From Lachnospiraceae bacterium UBA7225 (GTDB lineage Bacteria > Bacillota > Clostridia > Lachnospirales > Lachnospiraceae): a stretch of 24,161 nt of DNA. The position numbers and the translations under genes were made by a program. Within the stretch, counting starts at the first letter, position 1. Each line of letters opens with the position of its first letter. Positions 7,185 to 14,826 of this stretch are shown here, piece by piece. Location of the stretch: the NCBI GenBank assembly GCA_002473385.1, contig DKTR01000080.1, forward strand, positions 1 through 24,161, written 5' to 3'. The notes under the pieces are model-generated. The model saw only the letters and a list, made by a program, of their open reading frames with translations, had not been told where the DNA came from and searched no databases.

Positions 7185-8280
7185 AAAACAGGAACCATCT
7201 TTTTACCTTGTGAAGCGGGATGCGCTTCCGTGGCATAAAGCACTTGGAATACGCATTGCTGCTATTGTGGCGGCGATGGTGGTCTGCGCCGTCGTGACGA
7301 CAGTCCTGACCGGGATCAATCCGATTCAGGTTTATGTATCAATTTTCCTGGGCGCTTTTGGGACGGCGCGAAAAACATGGATCACATTTCAGAATGTTGC
7401 GATCCTTCTGCTAATTTCACTGGCACTTACTCCGGCATTCCGGATGCATTTCTGGAATATCGGCGGAGAAGGACAGGTACTGGTCGGCGGACTGGCGTCT
7501 GCCGCCTGTATGATCTGTCTGGCGGATAAGATTCCGAATGCGCTGGTGATTCTTTTGATGATTGTCTGCAGTCTGGGAGCCGGAGCAATCTGGGGTCTGA
7601 TCCCGGCCTTCTTTAAGGCAAAGTGGAATACGAATGAGACGTTGTCTACTTTGATGATGAACTATATTGCAACGCAGCTGGTAGCTTTTTTTACAATTGT
7701 CTGGGAGGTGCCAAAGGGTTCCGGAAAGATTGGAATTATTAACCAGAATTCCAGCATTGGCTGGCTGCCGCAGATTGCAGGATCCAAGTACCTGCTCAGC
7801 ATTCTTATTGCTGCGGCAATTACAGTGCTGCTGTATATTTATCTTGTCTATAGCAAGCAGGGATACGAGATTGCGGTTGTCGGCGAAAGCGAGCGGACGG
7901 CCCGGTATGTCGGAATCAAGGTAGAAAAAGTTATTATACGTACGATGCTGATTTCCGGTGGAATTTGTGGTCTGGTCGGACTTCTGCTGGTTGGCGGCAT
8001 CAATCATACGGTGACAACGACGATTGCAAATGGTCAGGGCTTTACGGCAGTAATGGTTTCCTGGATGGCAAAGTTTAATCCAATTACGATGGTATTTACC
8101 AGCTTCCTGATTATTTTTCTGAATAGGGGAGCCAGCGAAATTTCCACTACCTTCGGATTGAATCAGTCTTTCGCGGATATCCTGACAGGAATTATTCTGT
8201 TTTTTATAATTGGATGTGAATTTTTCATTTCTTATAAAATCAATTTCCGAAAAAAAGCCGGAAAGGGGGAGAATAACTGA
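7174..8280 (+). CDS. Nucleoside-type ABC transporter permease 1 (NupP-like)
   Basis: One of two membrane halves of the importer (branched-chain/ribose-type permease fold, BPD_transp_2). About 368 residues with roughly 8-10 hydrophobic segments. The family motif near the first third is visible as FRMHFWNIGGEGQVLVGGLA, and VGESERTARYVGIK is the cytoplasmic loop that contacts the ATPase. Start choice: AGGAGG (7157-7162) is 11 nt before ATG 7174 but only 2 nt before ATG 7165, so 7174 is preferred; either way it overlaps the ATPase gene, implying translational coupling. Its stop shares a base with the next start. Confidence 0.88.
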   Translation: MNSKKQEPSFYLVKRDALPWHKALGIRIAAIVAAMVVCAVVTTVLTGINPIQVYVSIFLGAFGTARKTWITFQNVAILLLISLALTPAFRMHFWNIGGEGQVLVGGLASAACMICLADKIPNALVILLMIVCSLGAGAIWGLIPAFFKAKWNTNETLSTLMMNYIATQLVAFFTIVWEVPKGSGKIGIINQNSSIGWLPQIAGSKYLLSILIAAAITVLLYIYLVYSKQGYEIAVVGESERTARYVGIKVEKVIIRTMLISGGICGLVGLLLVGGINHTVTTTIANGQGFTAVMVSWMAKFNPITMVFTSFLIIFLNRGASEISTTFGLNQSFADILTGIILFFIIGCEFFISYKINFRKKAGKGENN

Positions 8281-9278
8281 TGATCAATCTTGTAGCATTT
8301 ATTCCAAGAGCTGTTGTGCAGGGAATTCCGCTTCTGTTTGGATGTACCGGAGAGATTCTGACGGAGAAATCCGGAAATCTGAACCTTGGTATTCCCGGCG
8401 TTATGTATGTGGGTGCAATCAGCGGCGTGGTCGGCTCCTTCTTTTATGAGCAGTCCGTGGCTGACCCGGCGCAGATCAACGGTTTCCTTGCAATTCTGAT
8501 TCCGCTGGTGTGCTCCTTAATCGGTTCTCTATGCATGGGTCTTATTTACTGTTTCCTGACAGTTACTTTAAGAGCAAACCAGAATGTGACAGGTCTGGCC
8601 ATGACGACATTTGGTGTCGGATTCGGAAATTTCTTTGGAGGCTCGCTGATCAAGCTATCCGGAAGTGCCGTTCCCTCGATTGCCCTGTCAACCACAAGCG
8701 GATATTTCAGTAGATCTCTGCCCTTTGCAAACCGTCTCGGCTGGTTTGGCAAGGTATTTCTGTCCTATGGCTTTTTAGCATATGCAGCGATTATCATTGC
8801 GCTTGGCTGCTCCTACTTGCTGAATCATACGAGAGTAGGTCTGCACCTGCGGGCAGTCGGTGAAAATCCCGGTACAGCAGATGCGGCAGGTATCAATGTC
8901 ACGAAATATAAATACGTTTCTACCTGTGTGGGCTGTATGATTGCTGGTCTGGGCGGTCTGTATTACGTTATGGACTATGCCTGTGGTGTCTGGTCAAACA
9001 ATGCATTCGGTGACCGGGGATGGCTTGCGATCGCCCTCGTTATTTTCACGATCTGGAGACCGACGGTAAGTATTTTTGCCTCCATTCTTTTTGGCGGGCT
9101 TTACATTTTGTATCTGTACATTCCCACTGGAATGGATCACATGGAGCTCCAGGAGATTTACAAGATGATTCCGTATATTGTCACACTTATTGTACTTGTA
9201 CTGACAAGTATGCGAAACAAACGTGAAAATCAGCCACCGCTTTCACTGGGGCAGTCCTATTTCAGGGAAGAGCGGTAA
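8280..9278 (+). CDS. Nucleoside-type ABC transporter permease 2 (NupQ-like)
   Basis: Second permease, 332 residues. The N-terminal GEILTEKSGNLNLGIPGVMY is the hallmark of this permease family, and VGENPGTADAAGINVTKYKY is the ATPase-contact loop. About 8-9 hydrophobic segments. The ATG overlaps the preceding TGA by one base (TGATG), so the two permeases are translated together. It ends the operon. The 71 nt to the convergent regulator contain only a weak AAAG-GCCGGG-CTTT hairpin with T5, so the transcript may continue antisense into the regulator gene. Confidence 0.88.
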   Translation: MINLVAFIPRAVVQGIPLLFGCTGEILTEKSGNLNLGIPGVMYVGAISGVVGSFFYEQSVADPAQINGFLAILIPLVCSLIGSLCMGLIYCFLTVTLRANQNVTGLAMTTFGVGFGNFFGGSLIKLSGSAVPSIALSTTSGYFSRSLPFANRLGWFGKVFLSYGFLAYAAIIIALGCSYLLNHTRVGLHLRAVGENPGTADAAGINVTKYKYVSTCVGCMIAGLGGLYYVMDYACGVWSNNAFGDRGWLAIALVIFTIWRPTVSIFASILFGGLYILYLYIPTGMDHMELQEIYKMIPYIVTLIVLVLTSMRNKRENQPPLSLGQSYFREER

Positions 9279-9349
9279 AGGCCGGGCTTTTTAGGCAGCA
9301 ATGTAACGGAATACCGCAAAGAAATGCCGGAGGAAGCTCCCAGGTGCAT

Positions 9350-10216
9350 TCAGGTAAACCGTGCATACTTTTTTGGAGAGATGCCCACCGCTTTTGTGAA
9401 CGCCTTCAGAAAGTTACTGTAATCATTGAAACCGCAAAGGTCTGCGGTTTCGTTAACGGTATGTCCCTCCATAAGAAGCGATTTTGCCAGGGCGATGCGC
9501 TTTGCGGTAATATATTTGTTAATGGTTGTACCGGTGGCTGATTTGAAAATACGGCACAGATAGGATGGGCTGAGAAAAAAATGCCCGGCAAGTGTTTCAA
9601 GTGCCAGCGGCTGTCCGATGTTCTGGTGGATATAGGCAAGAATCTGGTCTACCTGCGCGTGGTGGACCTCCTGCTTTTCCGGCTCCGTTATGCTGGTTTC
9701 CTGCCCGGCATAACGGGAAAAGCAGTGATTTAAATAAACCATCAGTTCCAGGAAAACTGCTTTCTCCAGGAGATCCGCGCCGAAGCCCTGGATGGAGGAA
9801 AGCTTGTGCACATAATAGAGAAACCGTTTCTGTTCCTCCTCAGAGAGTGAAATTTTATGCCCCACGTTCGCCGGACGGCAGGAAAAGCAGTAGTCAAGAT
9901 CGGTGGCAGGCGAGCTTAATGCTTTCAGATAATCAGGATAGATGGAGAACACAATGCGCTCATGAATCTGGCTGTCGATCTGGGTGAGGTGATGGCTCTC
10001 GTATTGATTAATAAAAAACAGATCGCCGGGCTGTATGCTGTAAAAGCGGTTGTCTATGAGAAATTGACGTCCGCCGGAAATAGAAAAATACAGCTCGTAG
10101 CTGTTGTGAATATGCATATTCATTGGTTTTTCATCGCTGTACAGGTGTGCCAGGGCAAAGGATTTGTTTTCAATGCACACATCAATGGCATCGCGGCAGG
10201 AAGTAAATATCTTCAA
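9350..10216 (-). CDS. AraC-family transcriptional regulator (cupin plus HTH)
   Basis: 288-residue regulator. The N-terminal half is a cupin-type sensor (MHIHNSYELYFSISGG about 34-49; IQPGDLFFINQYESHHL about 61-77). The C-terminal about 100 residues hold two helix-turn-helix motifs: LALETLAGHFFLSPSYLCRIFK, and VNETADLCGFNDYSNFLKAFTKAVGISPKKY, the usual AraC signature ending. The start is taken as TTG (10216-10214) because AAGGAG lies 8 nt upstream; the ATG at 10276 falls inside this gene's own -35 box. It diverges from kduI across 175 nt, so control of kduI-kduD, probably activation by a uronate-derived sugar, is the natural inference. Control of the neighbouring transporter is less likely. 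Confidence 0.87.
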   Translation of the reverse strand: MKIFTSCRDAIDVCIENKSFALAHLYSDEKPMNMHIHNSYELYFSISGGRQFLIDNRFYSIQPGDLFFINQYESHHLTQIDSQIHERIVFSIYPDYLKALSSPATDLDYCFSCRPANVGHKISLSEEEQKRFLYYVHKLSSIQGFGADLLEKAVFLELMVYLNHCFSRYAGQETSITEPEKQEVHHAQVDQILAYIHQNIGQPLALETLAGHFFLSPSYLCRIFKSATGTTINKYITAKRIALAKSLLMEGHTVNETADLCGFNDYSNFLKAFTKAVGISPKKYARFT

Positions 10217-10247
10217 AATGACATCTCCTTTTTTCTCTTTTAATCCC

Positions 10248-10276
10248 AGTATAATAGATTTGTTCAGGATTTGCAA
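10248..10276 (-). promoter_or_regulatory. Promoter of the AraC-type regulator
   Basis: On the minus strand TTGCAA (10276-10271), 17-nt spacer, TATACT (10253-10248). Predicted transcription start near 10241, about 25 nt before the TTG start codon, which supports the short form of the protein. Confidence 0.75.
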
Positions 10277-10316
10277 GATTTATGACAAATGAACACAGGA
10301 AACGGAATTATGGATA

Positions 10317-10325
10317 TGATACAAT
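10317..10325 (+). promoter_or_regulatory. Extended -10 of a probable activator-dependent kduI promoter
   Basis: TGA-TACAAT (10317-10325) makes an extended -10, but the -35 position (about 10297-10302, AGGAAA) is poor. That is the pattern expected where an activator recruits polymerase, and an AraC-type gene starts 100 nt away in the other direction. A partial hairpin GCACAACAG/CTGCTGTGC lies in the leader. Confidence 0.5.
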
Positions 10326-10391
10326 AGAAGCACAACAGAGAAAGAATATGCTGCTGTGCGGCATCAGAGATGAAAAAGGAGGACAAATTAT

Positions 10392-11255
10392 ATGGAATTG
10401 AGAACTGCAGTATCACCGAGAGATGTAAAGAGCTATACGACAGATCGTCTGCGTGAGGAATTTTTGATTCAGAACCTGTTTATGCCGGAGGAGATTAAGC
10501 TTGTTTACAGTCATATCGACCGTATTATTACAGGAGCGGCGATGCCGGTGAATGAGACACTTCAGCTTACAGCGGGAGAAGAACTGCGCGCGGAATATTT
10601 CCTGCAGAGAAGGGAAATGGGTGTGATCAATATCGGAGGCGCAGGAAGAATCACGGTTGACGGAAAGGTCTATGAGGTGGAGAATAAGGAAGCTATGTAC
10701 ATCGGAATGGGTGCAAGGGATATTTCCTTTGCGAGCAGGGATGCGGTATGTCCGGCAAAATTTTATCTTAACAGTGTGCCGGCGCATCACACCTATCCAA
10801 CTGTGCTGATTAAGCCGGAGGGGGAGCCGGAGGACGGCGTTGTGATCGTGAAAAAGGAGAATAAGGTGGAGCTGGGATGCCTGGAGCAGTCTAACCACCG
10901 GACGATCTGTAAGTATATTCTGCCGGGACAGGTAGAGAGCTGCCAGCTGGAAATGGGTATGACGAAGCTTGAGCCGGGCAGTGTCTGGAATACGATGCCC
11001 TGCCATACACATGACCGGAGAATGGAGGTTTATCTGTACTTTGGCATTCCGGAAGATGCCTTTGTGATGCATTATATGGGTGAGCCGGCGGAAACACGCC
11101 ATATCGTAGTGCGCAATGAGGAAGCAGTAATCTCACCGAGCTGGTCTATTCACGCAGGAAGCGGTTCGCAGGCATATACCTTTATCTGGGGTATGGCAGG
11201 TGAAAACCAGGATTTCGATGACATGGACGGCATCGACAACCGTGATCTGAGATAG
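10392..11255 (+). CDS. kduI: 5-keto-4-deoxyuronate isomerase (4-deoxy-L-threo-5-hexosulose-uronate ketol-isomerase)
   Basis: Cytosolic zinc isomerase that turns 5-keto-4-deoxyuronate, formed from unsaturated uronates of pectin or glycosaminoglycans, into 2,5-diketo-3-deoxygluconate. 287 residues, slightly longer than the usual about 278. The zinc ligands are visible as H205 and H207 (MPCHTHDRRMEVY), E212 and H254 (SWSIHAGSG); their spacing (2, 7, 49) equals that of the E. coli enzyme (196, 198, 203, 245). The N-terminal RTAVSPRDVKSYTTDRLREEF is also typical. GGAGG lies 9-10 nt before the ATG. It is the first gene of a two-gene operon with kduD, 56 nt upstream of that gene. Confidence 0.95.
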   Translation: MELRTAVSPRDVKSYTTDRLREEFLIQNLFMPEEIKLVYSHIDRIITGAAMPVNETLQLTAGEELRAEYFLQRREMGVINIGGAGRITVDGKVYEVENKEAMYIGMGARDISFASRDAVCPAKFYLNSVPAHHTYPTVLIKPEGEPEDGVVIVKKENKVELGCLEQSNHRTICKYILPGQVESCQLEMGMTKLEPGSVWNTMPCHTHDRRMEVYLYFGIPEDAFVMHYMGEPAETRHIVVRNEEAVISPSWSIHAGSGSQAYTFIWGMAGENQDFDDMDGIDNRDLR

Positions 11256-11311
11256 GATTGTCTGCAGCGTAAAGCTGCCGTATGGGCAGATATAAACAGG
11301 AGGATTTACAG

Positions 11312-12112
11312 ATGAATATTCAGAAAAGCTTTTCTCTGGAGGGAAAAGTCGCGCTGGTGACAGGTGCTGCCTATGGTATTGGATTTGCTATGGCAGAAGC
11401 GCTGGCGCAGGCGGGTGCCCAAATTGCATTTAACTGCCGCGGACAGGAGCACATGGATAAGGCGCTTGCTGCTTATGCGGAAAAGGGGATGGATGTGAAG
11501 GGCTATATCTGCGACGTGACGGATGAAGCACAGGTAACGCAGATGGTAGCGGAGATCGAAAAAGAGCTCGGTGTGATTGACATTCTGGTAAATAATGCCG
11601 GGATCATCAAGAGGATTCCCATGCACGAGATGAGTGCCGCGGAATTCCGGCAGGTAGTGGATATCGACCTGAATGCGCCGTTCATCGTTTCCAAGGCGGT
11701 AATTCCGGGAATGATCAAAAAGGGACATGGAAAAATTATCAATATCTGCTCTATGATGAGTGAGCTCGGACGGGAGACAGTGTCTGCGTATGCGGCAGCC
11801 AAGGGCGGGCTGAAGATGCTTACACGCAACATTGCTTCGGAATACGGTCAGTACAATATCCAGTGCAACGGCATCGGACCTGGTTACATCGCAACGCCGC
11901 AGACGGCACCGCTGCGCGAGGTACAGCCGGACGGCTCCCAGCACCCGTTCGATAAGTTTATTATCGGAAAAACACCGGCTGCACGATGGGGAAATCCGGA
12001 AGACTTGATGGGACCGGTAGTATTCCTGGCATCAGAGGCATCTGATTTTGTTAATGGACACATTCTGTACGTAGATGGAGGCATTCTGGCATACATCGGC
12101 AAGCAGCCGTAA
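11312..12112 (+). CDS. kduD: 2-dehydro-3-deoxy-D-gluconate 5-dehydrogenase (SDR family)
   Basis: NAD-dependent short-chain dehydrogenase acting after KduI: 2,5-diketo-3-deoxygluconate to 2-keto-3-deoxygluconate. 266 residues. Cofactor loop TGAAYGIG (18-25 region), NNAG (94-97), catalytic Ser147 in INICSMMSELG, Tyr160 and Lys164 in YAAAK, and the C-terminal NGHILYVDGGILAY. The start is ATG 11312, with AGGAGG 8 nt upstream; an in-frame ATG at 11282 has no ribosome site. KDG kinase and aldolase, needed to finish the route, are not in this window, nor is any polysaccharide lyase or unsaturated glucuronyl hydrolase. No T-rich terminator is visible between this gene and glmS. Confidence 0.93.
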   Translation: MNIQKSFSLEGKVALVTGAAYGIGFAMAEALAQAGAQIAFNCRGQEHMDKALAAYAEKGMDVKGYICDVTDEAQVTQMVAEIEKELGVIDILVNNAGIIKRIPMHEMSAAEFRQVVDIDLNAPFIVSKAVIPGMIKKGHGKIINICSMMSELGRETVSAYAAAKGGLKMLTRNIASEYGQYNIQCNGIGPGYIATPQTAPLREVQPDGSQHPFDKFIIGKTPAARWGNPEDLMGPVVFLASEASDFVNGHILYVDGGILAYIGKQP

Positions 12113-12189
12113 AAACCAGCAGGTGTTTGAGGCGGGCGTGAACAGCTACGCCGGGTATCCGGTACATATACGCATTCAGAAAATAGATA

Positions 12190-12218
12190 GTGCAAATCCT
12201 GAAAGCCTGTGCTATAAT
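12190..12218 (+). promoter_or_regulatory. Promoter of glmS
   Basis: GTGCAA (12190-12195), 17-nt spacer, TATAAT (12213-12218) preceded by TGC (extended -10). The predicted leader is only about 60 nt. A second TATAAT at 12249-12254 lacks a matching -35. Confidence 0.65.
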
Positions 12219-12283
12219 ATGGTGCCAGAAGCGCACAATGCGCAGTATTATAATGAAAGATTATATTTTAGGAGATAAAAACT

Positions 12284-14122
12284 ATGTGTGGAATCGTAGG
12301 ATTTACCGGTGCCCGCCAGGCGGCACCTATATTACTTGATGGATTAGCAAAGCTGGAGTACCGTGGCTACGACTCTGCCGGCATGGCAGTGCGGGACGGC
12401 GAAGGAAAGCTGGAAGTGGTGAAGGCGAAGGGAAGACTATCGGTTCTTGCTGAAAAGACAGATAATGGACAGAGTCTTGCCGGCACCTGTGGTATCGGGC
12501 ATACCCGCTGGGCGACGCACGGCGAGCCGTCAGAGGACAATGCGCATCCGCATTGCAGCGATGATGGAAATGTAGTTGCCGTACACAATGGTATTATCGA
12601 AAACTATCAGGAGCTGAGAGATAAGCTTTTGAGAAAGGGCTATCACTTTTATTCCTCCACAGATACGGAGGTGGCGGTGAAGCTGATCGACTATTATTAT
12701 AAAAAATATCTGGGAACGCCGGTGGATGCCATCAATCACGCCATGGTGCGCATCCGCGGCTCTTATGCGCTTGCTATTATGTTCGCTGCGTATCCGGGTG
12801 AGATTTATGTTGCGCGCAAGGATAGTCCGATGATTCTGGGAGTCGGGGACGGCGAATCTTATCTGGCATCTGATGTGCCTGCAATTCTGAAATATACGAG
12901 AAACGTATATTATATAGGTAACATGGAGATTGGCAGGCTGGAAAAGGGGAAAGTAACCTTCTACAACCTGGACGGCGATGAGATTGAGAAGCAGCTGACA
13001 GAGATTGAATGGGATGCAGAGGCGGCAGAGAAGGCAGGCTTTGAGCATTTTATGATGAAGGAGATCCATGAACAGCCGAAAGCGGTCGAGGACACCATTC
13101 ATTCTGTGGTGAAGGACGGTGGGCTTGATCTCTCGGGCGTTGGCATGACGGAAGAGGATATGAGAGGCATCCGGCAGATTTATATTGTGGCGTGCGGTTC
13201 GGCATACCATGTCGGTGTGGCAGCGCAGTATGTGATCGAGGATCTGGCCAAAATTCCAGTGCGCGTTGAGCTGGCTTCCGAGTTCCGTTACCGACATCCG
13301 CTGCTGGACCGTGAGGGTCTGGTTATCATCATCAGCCAGTCGGGGGAGACGGCAGATAGCCTGGCGGCGCTGCGCGAGGCAAAGAATCGCGGCGTAAAGA
13401 CACTTGGCATTGTTAATGTGATCGGCTCTTCCATTGCCCGTGAGGCAGATAACGTGTTTTATACCCTGGCGGGACCGGAGATCGCTGTTGCGACAACAAA
13501 GGCATACAGCACGCAGCTGATTGCCTGCTATGCGCTGGCGATACAGTTTGCAAAAATACGCGGCGAGATCGATAATGATCAATATGCATATTACGTTGCC
13601 GAGCTGGAGACATTGCCGGAAAAAATGCACCGGATCATCGAGGATAAGGAGCGTATTCAGTGGTTTGCGGCAAAGCAGGCGGCAGCAAAGGATATTTTCT
13701 TTATTGGCAGGGGTATTGATTATGCAATTTCCCTGGAGGGCAGTCTGAAGATGAAGGAGATCAGCTATATTCACTCTGAGGCGTATGCTGCGGGTGAGCT
13801 GAAGCACGGCACCATCTCTCTTATTGAGGATGGGACGCTGGTGATTGGTATCCTGACACAGCAGGAGCTATACGAGAAAACGGTCAGCAATATGGTAGAA
13901 TGCAAGAGCCGCGGTGCTTATCTGATGGGGCTGACAACTTACGGCAACTATAATATCGAGGACACGGCGGACTTTGTGGTTTATGTGCCGAAGACAGATA
14001 CACATTTTGCCACTTCTCTGGCAGTGATTCCGCTGCAGCTAATGGGATATTATGTATCTGTGGCAAAGGGACTTGATGTAGATAAGCCGAGAAACCTGGC
14101 AAAGAGTGTTACGGTAGAGTAA
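12284..14122 (+). CDS. glmS: Glutamine--fructose-6-phosphate aminotransferase (isomerizing)
   Basis: Makes glucosamine-6-phosphate from fructose-6-phosphate and glutamine, the entry to peptidoglycan and amino-sugar synthesis. 612 residues, the normal length. MCGIVGF gives the N-terminal nucleophile Cys2; YRGYDSAGMAV and HTRWATHGEPSEDNAHPH belong to the glutaminase domain (about 1-225). Two SIS sugar-isomerase domains follow (ACGSAYHVG, SQSGETADSLAALREAK; then GRGIDYAISLEGSLKMKEISYIHSEAYAAGELKHG), and the C-terminus KPRNLAKSVTVE is the family's usual end. TAGGAGAT precedes the ATG. The leader is too short for a glmS ribozyme. The next gene follows after 38 nt without a terminator, so they are probably co-transcribed. 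Confidence 0.97.
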   Translation: MCGIVGFTGARQAAPILLDGLAKLEYRGYDSAGMAVRDGEGKLEVVKAKGRLSVLAEKTDNGQSLAGTCGIGHTRWATHGEPSEDNAHPHCSDDGNVVAVHNGIIENYQELRDKLLRKGYHFYSSTDTEVAVKLIDYYYKKYLGTPVDAINHAMVRIRGSYALAIMFAAYPGEIYVARKDSPMILGVGDGESYLASDVPAILKYTRNVYYIGNMEIGRLEKGKVTFYNLDGDEIEKQLTEIEWDAEAAEKAGFEHFMMKEIHEQPKAVEDTIHSVVKDGGLDLSGVGMTEEDMRGIRQIYIVACGSAYHVGVAAQYVIEDLAKIPVRVELASEFRYRHPLLDREGLVIIISQSGETADSLAALREAKNRGVKTLGIVNVIGSSIAREADNVFYTLAGPEIAVATTKAYSTQLIACYALAIQFAKIRGEIDNDQYAYYVAELETLPEKMHRIIEDKERIQWFAAKQAAAKDIFFIGRGIDYAISLEGSLKMKEISYIHSEAYAAGELKHGTISLIEDGTLVIGILTQQELYEKTVSNMVECKSRGAYLMGLTTYGNYNIEDTADFVVYVPKTDTHFATSLAVIPLQLMGYYVSVAKGLDVDKPRNLAKSVTVE

Positions 14123-14160
14123 TAGGATTCTCATAGCCGATGGTAATAAAAAGGAACGCT

Positions 14161-14682
14161 ATGAAAAAAGGCAGACAAAAAAAGCAGACAGCAGCAGAGC
14201 GTGCTGCCATGTATGGCGTGCTGGTGGCACTTGCTATGATTCTCAGTTATATCGAAACTTTGATTCCAATCCCGCCTGGTATTCCGGGCGCGAAACCGGG
14301 ACTTGCGAATCTGGTGGTCTTTGCGGCGCTGTACACGATGCGCCCGGTGGATGCTTTTGTTATTTCTATGGTGCGTATTCTGCTGGTCGGCATGACGTTT
14401 GGCAATGAATTTGCCATGCTGTACAGTTTTGCGGGCGGAGGTCTCAGCTTTCTGGTGATGTGGCTGCTCAGATCGAAGAATCTTTTCAGCATGACAGGTG
14501 TCAGTATTGCCGGGGGCATTGCCCACAACACCGGTCAGCTGATTGTCGCTGCCATTGTTCTGGAAAGTACGGCAGTATTTGCGTATCTGCCGGCTCTTTT
14601 GCTGGCAGGATCTGTCATGGGAGCATTCATTGGTCTGCTGGGCGCCCGGGTTATCAAAAGGATTCCTGGAAAGATATGGTAA
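14161..14682 (+). CDS. Gx transporter family protein (heptaprenyl diphosphate synthase component I-like)
   Basis: Small integral membrane protein, 173 residues, with about five hydrophobic segments after a basic start (MKKGRQKKQTAAERAAMYG). The IPPGIPGAKPGLANLVVFAALY stretch and FGNEFAMLYSFAGGGLSFLVM are characteristic of the family annotated as Gx transporter or Hpre_diP_synt_I. The biochemical role is not established. In Clostridia these genes recur beside Rnf, NusG-domain-II and ApbE genes, as here. ATG 14161 is chosen because AAAGGA lies just upstream; ATG 14140 has none. It is probably transcribed with glmS and is followed by a terminator, so it is not in the Rnf transcript. Confidence 0.82.
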   Translation: MKKGRQKKQTAAERAAMYGVLVALAMILSYIETLIPIPPGIPGAKPGLANLVVFAALYTMRPVDAFVISMVRILLVGMTFGNEFAMLYSFAGGGLSFLVMWLLRSKNLFSMTGVSIAGGIAHNTGQLIVAAIVLESTAVFAYLPALLLAGSVMGAFIGLLGARVIKRIPGKIW

Positions 14683-14690
14683 AATAATAA

Positions 14691-14721
14691 CAAAAACCCT
14701 CTTGATATAGAGGGCTTTTTT
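14691..14721 (+). terminator. Intrinsic terminator after the Gx transporter gene
   Basis: CCCTCT (14697-14702) pairs with AGAGGG (14709-14714) around loop TGATAT, followed by CTTTTTT; the A-run before the stem can pair with the T-run. It separates the glmS/Gx transcript from the Rnf operon. Confidence 0.9.
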
Positions 14722-14752
14722 GCGCTTTTGTGAAAAATGCAAAAGTTTCATG

Positions 14753-14781
14753 TTGAAAAATGCCGACAAAAAGATTACTAT
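14753..14781 (+). promoter_or_regulatory. Promoter of the Rnf operon
   Basis: TTGAAA (14753-14758), 17-nt spacer, TACTAT (14776-14781); an overlapping TATATT starts at 14779. It lies directly after the preceding terminator, and the leader to rnfC is about 40 nt. AAAGGAG precedes the rnfC ATG. Confidence 0.65.
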
Positions 14782-14826
14782 ATATTCATGATAGCGTTTG
14801 CAATATAGGATAAAGGAGAAGAGAGT

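Noticed and set aside
9279..9349. A terminator between the permease and the convergent regulator
   Set aside because: AAAG-GCCGGG-CTTT followed by T is only a 4-bp stem; too weak to call.
10217..10276. Upstream ATG start for the AraC-type regulator
   Set aside because: That ATG lies inside the -35 hexamer of the gene's own promoter; TTG 10216 has AAGGAG at good spacing.
12113..12283. A glmS ribozyme upstream of glmS, suggested by GGTGCCAGAAGCGC
   Set aside because: Only a short resemblance to the cleavage-site segment; the predicted leader is about 60 nt and the downstream conserved core of the ribozyme is absent.
12530..13807. A 425-codon reverse-strand open frame inside glmS
   Set aside because: Complete overlap with a firmly identified gene, no recognisable domain, no ribosome site; long antisense frames are common over GC-rich third positions. 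The same applies to the reverse frames in leuS and the Rnf genes.
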